Shown piece by piece: positions 32,561-41,528 of a DNA stretch of 64,000 nt. Both the position numbers and the translations under genes were made by a program. The notes below the pieces were generated by a model that was given only the letters and a program-made list of their open reading frames with translations, was not told where the DNA came from and did not search any database. The stretch is from Candidatus Helarchaeota archaeon (GTDB taxonomy: Archaea; Asgardarchaeota; Lokiarchaeia; Helarchaeales; HEL-GB-A). Each line of letters opens with the position of its first letter. The stretch's first letter is position 1. The stretch spans positions 1-64,000 of the forward strand of contig JABXJT010000001.1 of the NCBI GenBank assembly GCA_013375455.1. The letters run 5' to 3'.

Positions 32561-34753
32561 ATGACAAGCGCGGAAGATAAGGGCTCTTTACCGTACAAAA
32601 ATACTTCTCTATCCTTTGAAGAACGGGCTCGGGATTTAGTGTCACGCATGACATTGAAAGAAAAAATATCACAGATGATGCATAAAGCTAAAGGCATAAG
32701 ACGACTTGGGATACCTGCCTATAATTGGTGGAATGAATGCTTGCATGGAGTTGCAAATGCTGGTATTGCCACCGTTTTTCCACAAGCAATAGGAATGGCT
32801 GCTACTTTCAATAACGAACTTATTTTTGAGATTGCTAAGATTATTTCCGATGAGGCTCGGGCGAAATATCATGAAGGGCTGAAAAAAGGAACTTATTACG
32901 TAAATATTCTTGGTGTTATTGCCTGGTATGTAGGCGCCTCAAATGGTTTGACCTTTTGGAGTCCTAATATAAATATATTCAGAGATCCGCGATGGGGACG
33001 CGGACAAGAAACCTATGGCGAGGATCCGTATTTAACTGCAGAGATTGCAAAAGTCTTCGTTAAAGGCCTCCAAGGAGATCACCCAAAGTACTTGAAAGTG
33101 GTATCTACACCGAAGCATTTCGCAGTTTACAACGGGCCCGAAAAGGGACGCTTTGCCTTTGATTCTAAAGTAAGTATAAAAGATCTGCGAGAAACATATC
33201 TTTACGCATTTAAAGAATGTGTAAAGGAAGCAAAAGCCGTATCAGTGATGGGAGCATATAACCGCCTAAATGGAATTCCTTGCTGTGCAAATAAGTTTTT
33301 ACTGCAGGATCTTCTGCGTGATGAATGGGGCTTCGATGGATATGTAGTTTCAGATTGCGGTGCGATTATGTGGAATAGGTTTAGACACAAATATTTTGGA
33401 TCATTAGCGCAATCGGCTGCATGGGCTGTTAAAAATGGCTGTGATCTGAATTGTGGATCCGCTTATAGATTTTTAAATCAGGCTATTAAATTTGGATATC
33501 TAACAGAAGAAGATATTGATCGGGCAGTTATCCGGTTGATGAAAGCCCGCTTCCGACTGGGAATGTTCGATCCCCCAAAAGAAGTTCCCTACGCTTCCAT
33601 CCCATTTGAACTGAACGACTGTCCTGCCCACAGAGAAATGGCCCTACGAACTGCAAGAGAATCCATAGTCCTATTAAAAAATCAAGATAATTTCCTACCC
33701 CTCGATAAGAATGTTAAAACAATTGCCGTCATTGGACCAAATGCAAATTCTAAGCGAGTGCTCTTGGGTAATTACCAAGGAACCCCCTCAAAATCCGTTA
33801 CCCCTCTGGAAGGAATTAAAAATGCAGCATCCTCTGATACCAAAGTACTTTATGTGAAGGGTTGCAAGGTTAAACGGAGAATTTTTAGAGGTTTTTCCAA
33901 AGCATTGAAGATTGCCAAGCAAGCTGATGTCGTTATAATGTGTATGGGGATAAACCAGAGCATGGAAAGGGAAGATTTGCTATTCACGCCTTATCCAGAT
34001 CGCAGGCGTATTGAACTCCCGTCGCACCAAGAAAAATTAATAAAACTGATTCATACCACTGGAAAACCCATCGTTTTAGTATTATTGAGTGGGAGTGCTA
34101 TCACTGTACCTTGGGCTGCTAAACATGTTCCTGCTATTCTGAAATTATGGTATCCCGGTGAAGAGGGTGGCACCGCACTTGCAGATGTGCTATTCGACGA
34201 CTATTCGCCCGCAGGGCGATTACCCGTGACAGTTTATAAATCCACGGTTGATTTACCCCCAATCACCGATGTTAGCATGAAAGGCCGAACATATCGCTAC
34301 ATCGAAACAGACCCACTCTACCCCTTTGGTTATGGCCTCAGTTACACGAAATTTAAATATAGCAATTTCACATTGAGCGCTAGCGAGATAAAAGCAGGTG
34401 ATGGATTGGACGTCACTGTCGATATCGAAAATATTGGGGATCATCTTAGCGATGAAGTAGTTCAACTTTACCTAAAAGATTTAGAAGCCTCCGTAACTGT
34501 TCCCCATCACCAACTACAGGGGTTTAAACGTATTGCTTTGGAACCTGGTGAGAAAAAAACAGTATCATTCAGAATTGCCTCCAGACAGATGGCGCTAATC
34601 ACTAACGAAGGGAAATGCGTGTTAGAGCCTGGAAAATTCAAAATATTCGTAGGGGGTTGCCAACCCGATAAAAGAAGCAGGATGCTAATGGGTAACGTGG
34701 TGTTAGAGGATACTTTTGAAGTAACTGGCAAACAAATTGAACTTGAATATTGA
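32561..34753 (+). CDS. GH3 glycoside hydrolase (beta-xylosidase/glucosidase-like)
   Basis: A 730-residue retaining glycosidase of family GH3. The catalytic barrel contains W-W-N-E-C-L-H-G-V-A near residue 60, F-W-S-P-N-I-N-I-F-R-D-P-R-W-G-R-G, K-H-F-A-V-Y-N-G and the nucleophile region G-Y-V-V-S-D-C-G-A with Asp265. The alpha/beta sandwich domain follows (L-L-K-N-Q-D-N-F-L-P-L) and then a fibronectin-III-like C-terminal domain (from about 625). The W-N-E-C-L-H-G-V block is more like beta-xylosidases and arabinofuranosidases than beta-glucosidases. No signal peptide, so it acts on imported oligosaccharides. GGGTGAT upstream is a strong ribosome binding site. Confidence 0.9.
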   Translation: MTSAEDKGSLPYKNTSLSFEERARDLVSRMTLKEKISQMMHKAKGIRRLGIPAYNWWNECLHGVANAGIATVFPQAIGMAATFNNELIFEIAKIISDEARAKYHEGLKKGTYYVNILGVIAWYVGASNGLTFWSPNINIFRDPRWGRGQETYGEDPYLTAEIAKVFVKGLQGDHPKYLKVVSTPKHFAVYNGPEKGRFAFDSKVSIKDLRETYLYAFKECVKEAKAVSVMGAYNRLNGIPCCANKFLLQDLLRDEWGFDGYVVSDCGAIMWNRFRHKYFGSLAQSAAWAVKNGCDLNCGSAYRFLNQAIKFGYLTEEDIDRAVIRLMKARFRLGMFDPPKEVPYASIPFELNDCPAHREMALRTARESIVLLKNQDNFLPLDKNVKTIAVIGPNANSKRVLLGNYQGTPSKSVTPLEGIKNAASSDTKVLYVKGCKVKRRIFRGFSKALKIAKQADVVIMCMGINQSMEREDLLFTPYPDRRRIELPSHQEKLIKLIHTTGKPIVLVLLSGSAITVPWAAKHVPAILKLWYPGEEGGTALADVLFDDYSPAGRLPVTVYKSTVDLPPITDVSMKGRTYRYIETDPLYPFGYGLSYTKFKYSNFTLSASEIKAGDGLDVTVDIENIGDHLSDEVVQLYLKDLEASVTVPHHQLQGFKRIALEPGEKKTVSFRIASRQMALITNEGKCVLEPGKFKIFVGGCQPDKRSRMLMGNVVLEDTFEVTGKQIELEY

Positions 34754-34779
34754 GAAAATATAAAACCTCTCAGTTTTCT

Positions 34780-36063
34780 TCAGCGAAGCATATAATACCC
34801 GAAAAAATTAGCGATATAATTGAGGAAGTACATGATCATGACCAATATTCCAATGAGAATAAATTTGCTATACATTTCATACGATTTTAAGCGTGTTATT
34901 ACCGATTTCTCTTGCATCTTTCGAAATTGAAGGATGCTGTCAATTGAGACATAAATTATCGCAATCCCGATTATAATAAGAAAAGGTGCAACCATATATG
35001 CAAACCCGATAGTTTTCACTACTTTACCTGTCTCATAATCGAAAATCATGATAATCTGATTGACCCCTACAACAATTTGATTATCTTCTTCTATATAATC
35101 TGCTTCATATGGAATGAAAAACCAGGGGTCAGTAAAAGTCCGCACTATACTATTTGTGGTCCTATTAACCTCAATAATTCTATTATTGCCTGAGTCCGTT
35201 ATGAGATAATTTCCATTGGGTAATAAATCGCAATCACGAGGCCATCTTAATTTGTTACCCGTGTATTCCCAGACTACCGTGTTATTCGCATCAATTTCAA
35301 TAATGCGGTTATTATCGGAATCACAAATAGTTGTATGACCAACGTGACCGGTTTGGTTCCAGCGCGTCGGCATGTGTTGATGGTTCAATGTAGCGTGATC
35401 TCCTGGCATGCCGTAGTGCCACGTGATGTTCATATAAGCGGCCTCTCCCTCTTGCGCAGTATAATTTACTTCTATTATTATGTCAAAATTCCGCACTGAT
35501 ATTAAAATCGTGTCATAAGTGCGATTGAAATCACTCCCATTGATAAATTGAACCTTATTTAAATGGGTATAATGAACCACTAGACTACCAAGGTCCCTCG
35601 GAGGATTAAAATCCTGGACTATTGCGAGGGCCTCCTCGTTCCATCCATGCGTCAACCCGAATTCAGTCCAATTCATATAATCCATATAGGTATAATGCGT
35701 ATTATTTTTCGCATACCACTCCCAAAGTATTACCTTATTTGAGATATTCATCACGAACACGCGATTCGCCTCAGTATCCGCCACGATAATGCTGTTGCCA
35801 TCTGGCATCATTGCAGCCTCATGAACAAAAAAGTGTGGTTCATCCGTTTCCCATACTACTTCGCTCGTGGTAAAGTTCATGATTACTATCTTACCCGATA
35901 CATCTGTAACTAAATACTTACCTGCATGGGGTCCTGTTCTGATTTTATCAACATCCATTGGAATCTTTAATGGTAAAAAGTTAGGTACAACCCTAAAAAA
36001 GAAGAAGGGGAGAGAAAAGAAGAGGAACGTGAGCGCTAATTGAATCAAAGTTCTCTTTTTCAT
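34780..36063 (-). CDS. Membrane protein with extracellular beta-propeller-like (arylsulfotransferase-like) domain
   Basis: About 427 residues from the ATG at 36063, which has AGGTG just upstream; a longer frame from 36102 would overlap the preceding gene. An N-terminal hydrophobic segment (6-28) is followed by a long outside domain (about 40-345) with repeating strands such as G-K-Y-L-V-T-D, S-I-I-V-A-D-T-E-A-N-R-V and N-Y-L-I-T-D-S-G-N-N-R-I-I-E-V-N, like the six-bladed propellers of aryl-sulfate sulfotransferases and NHL proteins. Two or three hydrophobic spans close the chain (345-425). Many N-x-S/T sequons are consistent with surface glycosylation. Activity is unproven. It follows a small membrane protein with an 8-base gap. 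Confidence 0.65.
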   Translation of the reverse strand: MKKRTLIQLALTFLFFSLPFFFFRVVPNFLPLKIPMDVDKIRTGPHAGKYLVTDVSGKIVIMNFTTSEVVWETDEPHFFVHEAAMMPDGNSIIVADTEANRVFVMNISNKVILWEWYAKNNTHYTYMDYMNWTEFGLTHGWNEEALAIVQDFNPPRDLGSLVVHYTHLNKVQFINGSDFNRTYDTILISVRNFDIIIEVNYTAQEGEAAYMNITWHYGMPGDHATLNHQHMPTRWNQTGHVGHTTICDSDNNRIIEIDANNTVVWEYTGNKLRWPRDCDLLPNGNYLITDSGNNRIIEVNRTTNSIVRTFTDPWFFIPYEADYIEEDNQIVVGVNQIIMIFDYETGKVVKTIGFAYMVAPFLIIIGIAIIYVSIDSILQFRKMQEKSVITRLKSYEMYSKFILIGILVMIMYFLNYIANFFGYYMLR

Positions 36064-36071
36064 ACATACAC

Positions 36072-36380
36072 CTATATATTCACCATGAATGTCAACCCAC
36101 AAACAAGGAAAAAGAGCAATGACTGGGTCCTTATGGTCCTTATGGCCTCACTCAAACACTCTACTAAACCGCTTTTGGTCTTCAAACGAATAATAAGAAA
36201 AGGAAGCATTGTAACAATTAAAAAATGAATCATTATTATTAAAATTACATCCAAAAAAAAGTCCCCAAATGGCCAAGCAGAATCCAATGAATAGTATGAC
36301 ATAATTCCAAGAAAAATAGTGATTGCAATCTTAATCCAAAAAACCTTTTCATAGAAAATTTTAGTTTTCTCGGATTCCAT
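36072..36380 (-). CDS. Small membrane protein (102 aa)
   Basis: A 102-residue protein with three hydrophobic stretches: residues 13-28 (VFWIKIAITIFLGIMSYY), 42-62 (FLDVILIIMIHFLIVTMLPFL) and the C-terminus (SLLFFLVCGLTFMVNI). Its downstream neighbour, the propeller-like protein, begins 8 bases after its stop and could be its partner. No family recognised. ATG start; AT-rich upstream region. Confidence 0.62.
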   Translation of the reverse strand: MESEKTKIFYEKVFWIKIAITIFLGIMSYYSLDSAWPFGDFFLDVILIIMIHFLIVTMLPFLIIRLKTKSGLVECLSEAIRTIRTQSLLFFLVCGLTFMVNI

Positions 36381-36957
36381 TTGCCATCACCGTATTTCCT
36401 CAAACAATTTTACAATAAGTAATACTGATAATATTTCTTTTAATTATTAATCCTTTTGAAGGAAATTAAACTTCATGTTACTACTCTGACTCATGGGAGA
36501 TGTGGTAACAGATATTGGTTTTAAAATAAATGGAAAAGCTCTAGAACTGAAATATTTGGAAGTATTTCCTATGAATCCATTTTAAAATTATTTCTTAAGC
36601 GACTCCCTATCTAATGTGATGAATTGGATTCCTTTACCTTTTCTAAGAGCGGCATTATAGCCTTCTCTTTCTAATAGCCAAGCTATTAAATCACCAAGAG
36701 ATTCATCCTCATCGACAATTAAAATATTTGCCAATTTCAACCCTAGTCCTCAATTTCTAGAAAATTTTTTTCGATTAATTAGTCTATTAGCTTTCAATTT
36801 CTTTTCAAATTGTTTTTACGGGTAATTAATCCTTTAAAATTAATTCTTTGGAGACTAAATGATTTTATGAATTCTTAATAAAAGGTAATATAACAATTTG
36901 ACCTTATACCCCATAGCCCCCATCATCAATGAATAATTACTTCACGAGGTGAATGGA
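36381..36957. other. 577-base region with a gene fragment
   Basis: No complete gene is present. The middle holds a response-regulator receiver fragment on the minus strand (36588-36734). A 30-codon plus-strand frame (36493-36585) has no family signature. The right end contains GAGGTGAAT, the ribosome binding site of the next ligase gene. Confidence 0.65.
36588..36734 (-). pseudogene. Truncated response-regulator receiver domain
   Basis: A 48-codon frame, TTG to TAA, whose first half reads L-A-N-I-L-I-V-D-E-D-E-S, then L-I-A-W-L-L-E-R-E-G-Y, the beta1-alpha1 start of a CheY-like receiver, including the acidic D-E-D metal site. The following 20 residues do not fit: the phosphoacceptor Asp on beta3 and the later Thr and Lys are missing because the frame stops. 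It is therefore a remnant of a receiver gene, or a micro-protein derived from one. No histidine kinase is nearby. Confidence 0.6.
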
Positions 36958-38631
36958 ATGATCTTAGATAAAATAAAACTCATTTATGATAAAGCAAGCC
37001 CGTGGGTTCGCCCTGGGCGCGCATGGCGAAAATGGTATCCAAAGACGGTACCTAAAACCATTGAATATCCCGTTATTCCTGTTTATCAAGTATTAAATGA
37101 GGTAGCTGAGGAATTACCAAACAATGTCGCAATTAATTTTGTACTGAAAGATAAAAAATATACATACAAGGAATTTTTCGAAAATACAAATAAAGTTGCT
37201 AATGTCTTACATGATTTGGGAGTAAAAAACGGCGATGCAGTGGCGATAATGACTGGAAACGTTCCAGAATATTTCTTTAGCCAGTTTGGAATCCTTAAAA
37301 CAGGCGCTGGAGTTGTTCCCATCAACTCTTTATTGAGAAAGAAGGAAGTTAGTCACATAATCAATGATTCTAAAATCATTAAAGCCATTATTGTTCAAGA
37401 TCATCTCCATACCGTAGTAAAGGAGGCTGCTCAGGATATAGAACACATAATAGTGGTAGGTGAAAAAATTGAAAATACACTCTCCTTTAGCGAGATTCTT
37501 CAAGATACTTCAAAAACCCTCCAATTTGAAGAACCTAAAATCGACCCGAAAGAAGATCTCGCCGCATTACTTTACACGGGTGGAACTACAGGCCTGCCTA
37601 AAGGTGTTTTTCTCACTCATTACAATGCCTTAACAAACATCCTTCAGGCTTATTACCTTCGAGAGGATGACGCGCAACTGAGAAACCGGAGGGGAAAAAC
37701 GACCTCTATTCAAATCCTTCCAGTTTGCCATTCCTTTGGATTTGCCACGTCTTTACTTTCCATCTATGCAGGATCGATGATATTGCTCTACGATCGTTTT
37801 GATCCGGGGCATGTCCTCGAAGCTATCGAATCGTATAAGGTTGAGCACTTTGCAGGAGTGGCTACAATGTTCAAAATGTTCCTTGCCCACCCAGATATTA
37901 CTAAATATGATTTATCTTCGATTAAAATCCTGCTCGCAGGTGGAGGTCCCCTTCCTTACGAGGTTGCAAAAGAAATACAAGCACGGACTGGCTTAACTGC
38001 GGTTCAAGGGTTTGGTTTGACCGAATGCGTTGCGGCCGCTTGCCTGCAAGCTCCGTGGTTCCCTCCCAATCCTAAATCAGTAGGCATTCCCATAATTGAC
38101 ACGGATTTGAAGGTCGTGGACCTCGAGACTCGAACTGAATTAGAGCCAGGATCTTCCGGAGAATTGTTAATTCGAGGGCCACAAGTCATGAAAGAATATT
38201 TTAACAAACCTGAGGCCACAAAAAACGTCCTAATTAGTGATGAAAATGGTAAAATTTGGCTTCGAACGGGCGATATTGGCATGATGGATGAAAATGGGCT
38301 ATTTTATATAGTGGGGCGTGCCAAGGAAATGATCAAATATAAAGGTTATCGCATTCTCCCGCGGGAAGTAGAAGAAACTCTTTATGAGCATCCCGCGGTT
38401 CTAGAATGCGCGGTTATTGGGATTCCAGATGATTTTACGGGAGAAAATATTAAAGCATATATTGTTTTACATAAGGAATTCAAGGGAAAAACTACTGAAG
38501 AAGAGATAATTGAGTGGACCAAAGAGAAAATGGCAGCATACAAATATCCGCGGTTTATTAAATTCGTCCGATCAATCCCTAAAACACCGATTGGGAAAAT
38601 AGATAGAAATAAATTAAAATTAAAACATTAA
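36958..38631 (+). CDS. AMP-forming acyl-CoA ligase (long-chain-like)
   Basis: A 557-residue adenylate-forming enzyme, paralogue of the ligase at 7678. It has the P-loop-like L-Y-T-G-G-T-T-G-L-P-K-G, the G-F-G-L-T-E-C motif, L-R-T-G-D-I-G, the hinge G-R-A-K-E-M-I-K-Y-K-G and a C-terminal catalytic lysine in P-I-G-K-I-D-R-N-K. It activates a fatty or other carboxylic acid as CoA ester using ATP. The basic, aromatic N-terminus (RPGRAWRKWYPK) differs from the other ligase and may reflect a different substrate or membrane contact. The ATG at 36958 is chosen because GAGGTGAAT precedes it; the frame's GTG at 36949 lies inside that site. Confidence 0.9.
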   Translation: MILDKIKLIYDKASPWVRPGRAWRKWYPKTVPKTIEYPVIPVYQVLNEVAEELPNNVAINFVLKDKKYTYKEFFENTNKVANVLHDLGVKNGDAVAIMTGNVPEYFFSQFGILKTGAGVVPINSLLRKKEVSHIINDSKIIKAIIVQDHLHTVVKEAAQDIEHIIVVGEKIENTLSFSEILQDTSKTLQFEEPKIDPKEDLAALLYTGGTTGLPKGVFLTHYNALTNILQAYYLREDDAQLRNRRGKTTSIQILPVCHSFGFATSLLSIYAGSMILLYDRFDPGHVLEAIESYKVEHFAGVATMFKMFLAHPDITKYDLSSIKILLAGGGPLPYEVAKEIQARTGLTAVQGFGLTECVAAACLQAPWFPPNPKSVGIPIIDTDLKVVDLETRTELEPGSSGELLIRGPQVMKEYFNKPEATKNVLISDENGKIWLRTGDIGMMDENGLFYIVGRAKEMIKYKGYRILPREVEETLYEHPAVLECAVIGIPDDFTGENIKAYIVLHKEFKGKTTEEEIIEWTKEKMAAYKYPRFIKFVRSIPKTPIGKIDRNKLKLKH

Positions 38632-38801
38632 GAAGAGTGAAATTAGAATAATAATTAAGCATCCTCGCTCTACTCATACTGATTTTTAATTTTCTTTCGG
38701 TATATGTATTTTATACTGGATAAATTGCATACTGCGGCTGGAGGACGCGTTTGTGCGGGCGGTCAAAGGCTTGTTTGATATTTAAAAAGCTTAAAAAATC
38801 C

Positions 38802-38828
38802 TATTTAAGTAAACATATTGTATACAAT
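38802..38828 (+). promoter_or_regulatory. TATA-like box with palindromic operator-like site
   Basis: A TATA-like TATTTAAG (38802-38809) is followed by a perfect 12-base palindrome, ATTGTATACAAT (38817-38828), about 8 bases further on. The expected transcription start (about 25 bases past the TATA box) falls on or just after the palindrome, an arrangement typical of archaeal repressor sites that block initiation. The ATG of the RWD-like/metallopeptidase gene is 29 bases downstream. Confidence 0.4.
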
Positions 38829-38856
38829 TATTTCACGTGGGGGTATGTAATAAGTT

Positions 38857-40299
38857 ATGAATGACTACCCAGGAGGAGATCGGGACGCGTTATTAGCTTA
38901 TGAAGCACAATTGTTGATAAACGCGTTTGGGGCTCAGAATATTGATGGCAAGATTAGTCGGATGCAATTTCAGATCGATTTAGCTGCCAACAGGCAAATT
39001 CTGCTGCAAGTTGATTTTAGTGATTATCCCAACAACCCACCAGTATTATTCCTACCAGAGCGCATTGTTTCCTCACCTGGATCATTGATCTTAGAAACCA
39101 TGCGCCACTGGAATCCTCAAAATCCACCTCATATTGTTGATATCATCAGCGAACTCGCCGGTAAAACATGTAATTTAAGCAGTCAACCCAGCAGTCAGCC
39201 CCAGCAGCAAGTTGCTTCGGACGAACAGGGGATTTTATTGCGTTTAGATAAGTCTATTAAGAAATTTTTTCAAGAGCGCATGAACTTTGCGATCTTTTCC
39301 ACCATCCATTACTGTGAAACAACAGAGATATTCCATTATGCAACCCGTGGATCTGATTTATCAGAACATGCAAGAATCACGGCTAGCGCCTCGCAGGGCA
39401 GATATGTCCCAATGCGAGGAGTATTTATTAATAAACAAAGGATCCGGAAGGGCTCTATGGGAGACGCGAAATTTTTCTATTTTGACTCAGCGACCACCTT
39501 GGTGCATGAATTAATTGGACATGCATTTATTGGTGAAAATACAGATTATGGTAAGGTAATAAACCAACCCATACCATTTGGTACTCGTATAGATTTTGGA
39601 AGGATGATTGCAGATGCAGCGAAGTTCGCGCAGGAGGGGTGGGCTGAATGGGTTGTCTGGTTTTTCGTGACTCAATATGAAGACCCTGAATTGAACCAGT
39701 ACCTCTTACCGATATCTAAAAGACACCTAGAAGTTTATCGGGACTTGAAGACTTTCAGGGGCTATCTAGAAGCAATGCTAAAGTACCTCCAGACAGGAAC
39801 ATTTACTTTTGAAAACATTCGCCTACTTCTTTCCAGCGAACATTATAATTCAGCATTAAATAGAAAACAAATCTCAGTAAATTTATTAACGAGCGATTTT
39901 GAAAAAATCATTCACCACTTAGAGACGCTTTATCAAAATTTCACCCATTTTTCCAATGAAAATTATAAAACAATCGTAAAAACCATGCGGGCGCTATCGA
40001 TCCTTGACAATAAATATTATGATATTTTCCCAATTATCAGGTACGGAATTGCTTTTTTAATTTTCAAGCGAATACACGAACGATATAGCACCGTGTGCAT
40101 GCCAGAATTGCTTAAACTCGTGCTACACGTTTCTGAAAGAACTTACCGAGAAGGATTCACAAAATACTATTACAAAAAATTTCACAACTGGCATGACTGC
40201 AAGCTCGCCTTACTCTTGACCGTGCCTGTTACCCCAACCATGCGGATCGATGTTGAAGATTGCAAAAAGACCGTGAAGCAATATTTGGAAAGGAGGTAA
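38857..40299 (+). CDS. E2/RWD-like domain fused to putative HEXXXH metallopeptidase
   Basis: A 480-residue protein in two parts. Residues about 10-105 look like the ubiquitin-conjugating/RWD fold: a first helix, strands, then D-Y-P-N-N-P-P (residues 56-62), the Y-P-x-x-P-P hallmark of E2, UEV and RWD domains, followed by W85-N-P. No Cys is present where E2 enzymes have the catalytic one, so it would be a non-catalytic UEV/RWD type. After a Gln/Ser-rich linker (106-125), residues 217-222 read H-E-L-I-G-H and 259-264 Q-E-G-W-A-E, with N-Q-P between, the layout of a HEXXXH zinc peptidase with a downstream Glu ligand (compare DUF1704/MATCAP-like tyrosine carboxypeptidases). Both calls are by eye. 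A 30-residue gene follows. Confidence 0.55.
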   Translation: MNDYPGGDRDALLAYEAQLLINAFGAQNIDGKISRMQFQIDLAANRQILLQVDFSDYPNNPPVLFLPERIVSSPGSLILETMRHWNPQNPPHIVDIISELAGKTCNLSSQPSSQPQQQVASDEQGILLRLDKSIKKFFQERMNFAIFSTIHYCETTEIFHYATRGSDLSEHARITASASQGRYVPMRGVFINKQRIRKGSMGDAKFFYFDSATTLVHELIGHAFIGENTDYGKVINQPIPFGTRIDFGRMIADAAKFAQEGWAEWVVWFFVTQYEDPELNQYLLPISKRHLEVYRDLKTFRGYLEAMLKYLQTGTFTFENIRLLLSSEHYNSALNRKQISVNLLTSDFEKIIHHLETLYQNFTHFSNENYKTIVKTMRALSILDNKYYDIFPIIRYGIAFLIFKRIHERYSTVCMPELLKLVLHVSERTYREGFTKYYYKKFHNWHDCKLALLLTVPVTPTMRIDVEDCKKTVKQYLERR

Positions 40300-40304
40300 T
40301 TTAA

Positions 40305-40397
40305 ATGATGAGGAAAGCATTAAAAGGTCGGAGAATTAAATTAAATGATCTTCATCGTCGTAAAATTAAACAAGATGCTTCCGAAAAGAATCATTGA
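40305..40397 (+). CDS. 30-residue basic micro-protein
   Basis: A 30-codon frame with the best ribosome binding site in the region: AGGAGGT 7 bases before the ATG at 40305, overlapping the end of the previous gene. The peptide is strongly basic (M-M-R-K-A-L-K-G-R-R-I-K-L-N, then H-R-R-K-I-K-Q). It is probably translated with the RWD-like/metallopeptidase gene, 5 bases downstream of its stop. Nucleic-acid or membrane binding is conceivable; chance cannot be ruled out. Confidence 0.45.
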   Translation: MMRKALKGRRIKLNDLHRRKIKQDASEKNH

Positions 40398-40519
40398 AAG
40401 ATTAGCACTATTATTATTTCTAAGGTTCGATAAGTCTATTCAATTCTAATTGAATTTTAGTGAGTAAGAAAAATTGATAGACGTAAATTAAAAGAAAAAA
40501 ATGCTAAGTAGCTTAAATT

Positions 40520-41356
40520 TCAACTGGTATCTACGGAAGCAAGGAAGGGATTTAATAACTCAATCAGCTCATTAATTACCGGCTGGATTTCTAACTCAGG
40601 ATCCGCAATTATATAATAATAAAAAGACACGGTTCGTTCTGGGATATTGGTCATTACATCTTGAATTTGCATTTTAATTCCTGGATTAAGGGCATATACC
40701 CGACATATTTGGTAATCAGGAATCGATACGTAACTATCTATAGCTTCATATTCCTTGATGATAGAGCTTCGGCGCCCAAGGTTGTTGAGGAATAACTTAA
40801 AAGTCTCCTCTTCGATGCCAGAAAAATACAAAATAGAATTATCAAAGGAATTGATGGAGATTCCATAAATTCCAACATATTTCATGAATAATTTTCCTAA
40901 CAATGAATCAATGGTTCCCTTATTTGCAGATATCAGCGCTTTAAAATAAAGATCTTGTAAAATGTCCCCTATCCACACTTTTTCTTCATCTTTCAAAGTC
41001 GGAATTTTCCCCTTTTTGACAGTATCTTCATGTGGTTGGAGGATTCGTTGATAAATCCAACCGAGTTTTTCTCTCACGATTTCATGATAAAGAAAAGGTT
41101 CAACAAAGCATAAGATTAAAAATTCTCCCATTTTACTGGCAATCATATTGATACCATATACGTCTTTAGCATCCTTGTGCAATTTAATGTGCCCAAGATT
41201 CATTTCATATTGTTTAGTAAACATATTTATCGCCGTGAGGAACCCTGCTGTCAGGCTCATATCCATCTCCTGAAATTTCTCTAATTTGGGGTTGAACATC
41301 TCAATGTACAATGGTAGCCCAAATTCCGTTTGAACTAGGATTCCTAAAACGCCCAT
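40520..41356 (-). CDS. Longin/Roadblock-like Asgard protein
   Basis: A 278-residue soluble protein that starts M-G-V-L-G-I-L-V-Q-T-E-F-G-L-P-L-Y, like a longin-type N-terminus (a first strand, a turn, a second strand), then a helix (T-A-G-F-L-T-A-I-N-M-F) and D-V-Y-G-I-N-M-I-A-S-K-M-G-E-F-L-I-L-C-F. The second half, about 150-278, may repeat the fold (GISINSFDNSILYFSG). Longin domains in eukaryotes belong to membrane-trafficking proteins such as SNAREs and adaptors; Asgard genomes carry many homologues of uncertain role. The assignment is inference from secondary-structure pattern. Isolated gene, ATG start. Confidence 0.5.
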   Translation of the reverse strand: MGVLGILVQTEFGLPLYIEMFNPKLEKFQEMDMSLTAGFLTAINMFTKQYEMNLGHIKLHKDAKDVYGINMIASKMGEFLILCFVEPFLYHEIVREKLGWIYQRILQPHEDTVKKGKIPTLKDEEKVWIGDILQDLYFKALISANKGTIDSLLGKLFMKYVGIYGISINSFDNSILYFSGIEEETFKLFLNNLGRRSSIIKEYEAIDSYVSIPDYQICRVYALNPGIKMQIQDVMTNIPERTVSFYYYIIADPELEIQPVINELIELLNPFLASVDTS

Positions 41357-41528
41357 TATTGTCGAACCTGTTTTTTATGAAGTGTATTACAATTGGAGAT
41401 GAGTTAAATAAAAATTTCCGTTCTAAATGCATCAATTAATTAACCATTTTGGGAAATATTTTTCTAAAAAAAGACCTTGTTAGTTTAGAATTAATGTAAA
41501 AATTGCATTTCAAAGAGTGGAATTAAGA

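Noticed and set aside
36493..36585. A 30-codon frame (M-G-D-V-V-T-D-I-G-F...)
   Set aside because: No ribosome binding site, no family signature and short enough to occur by chance.
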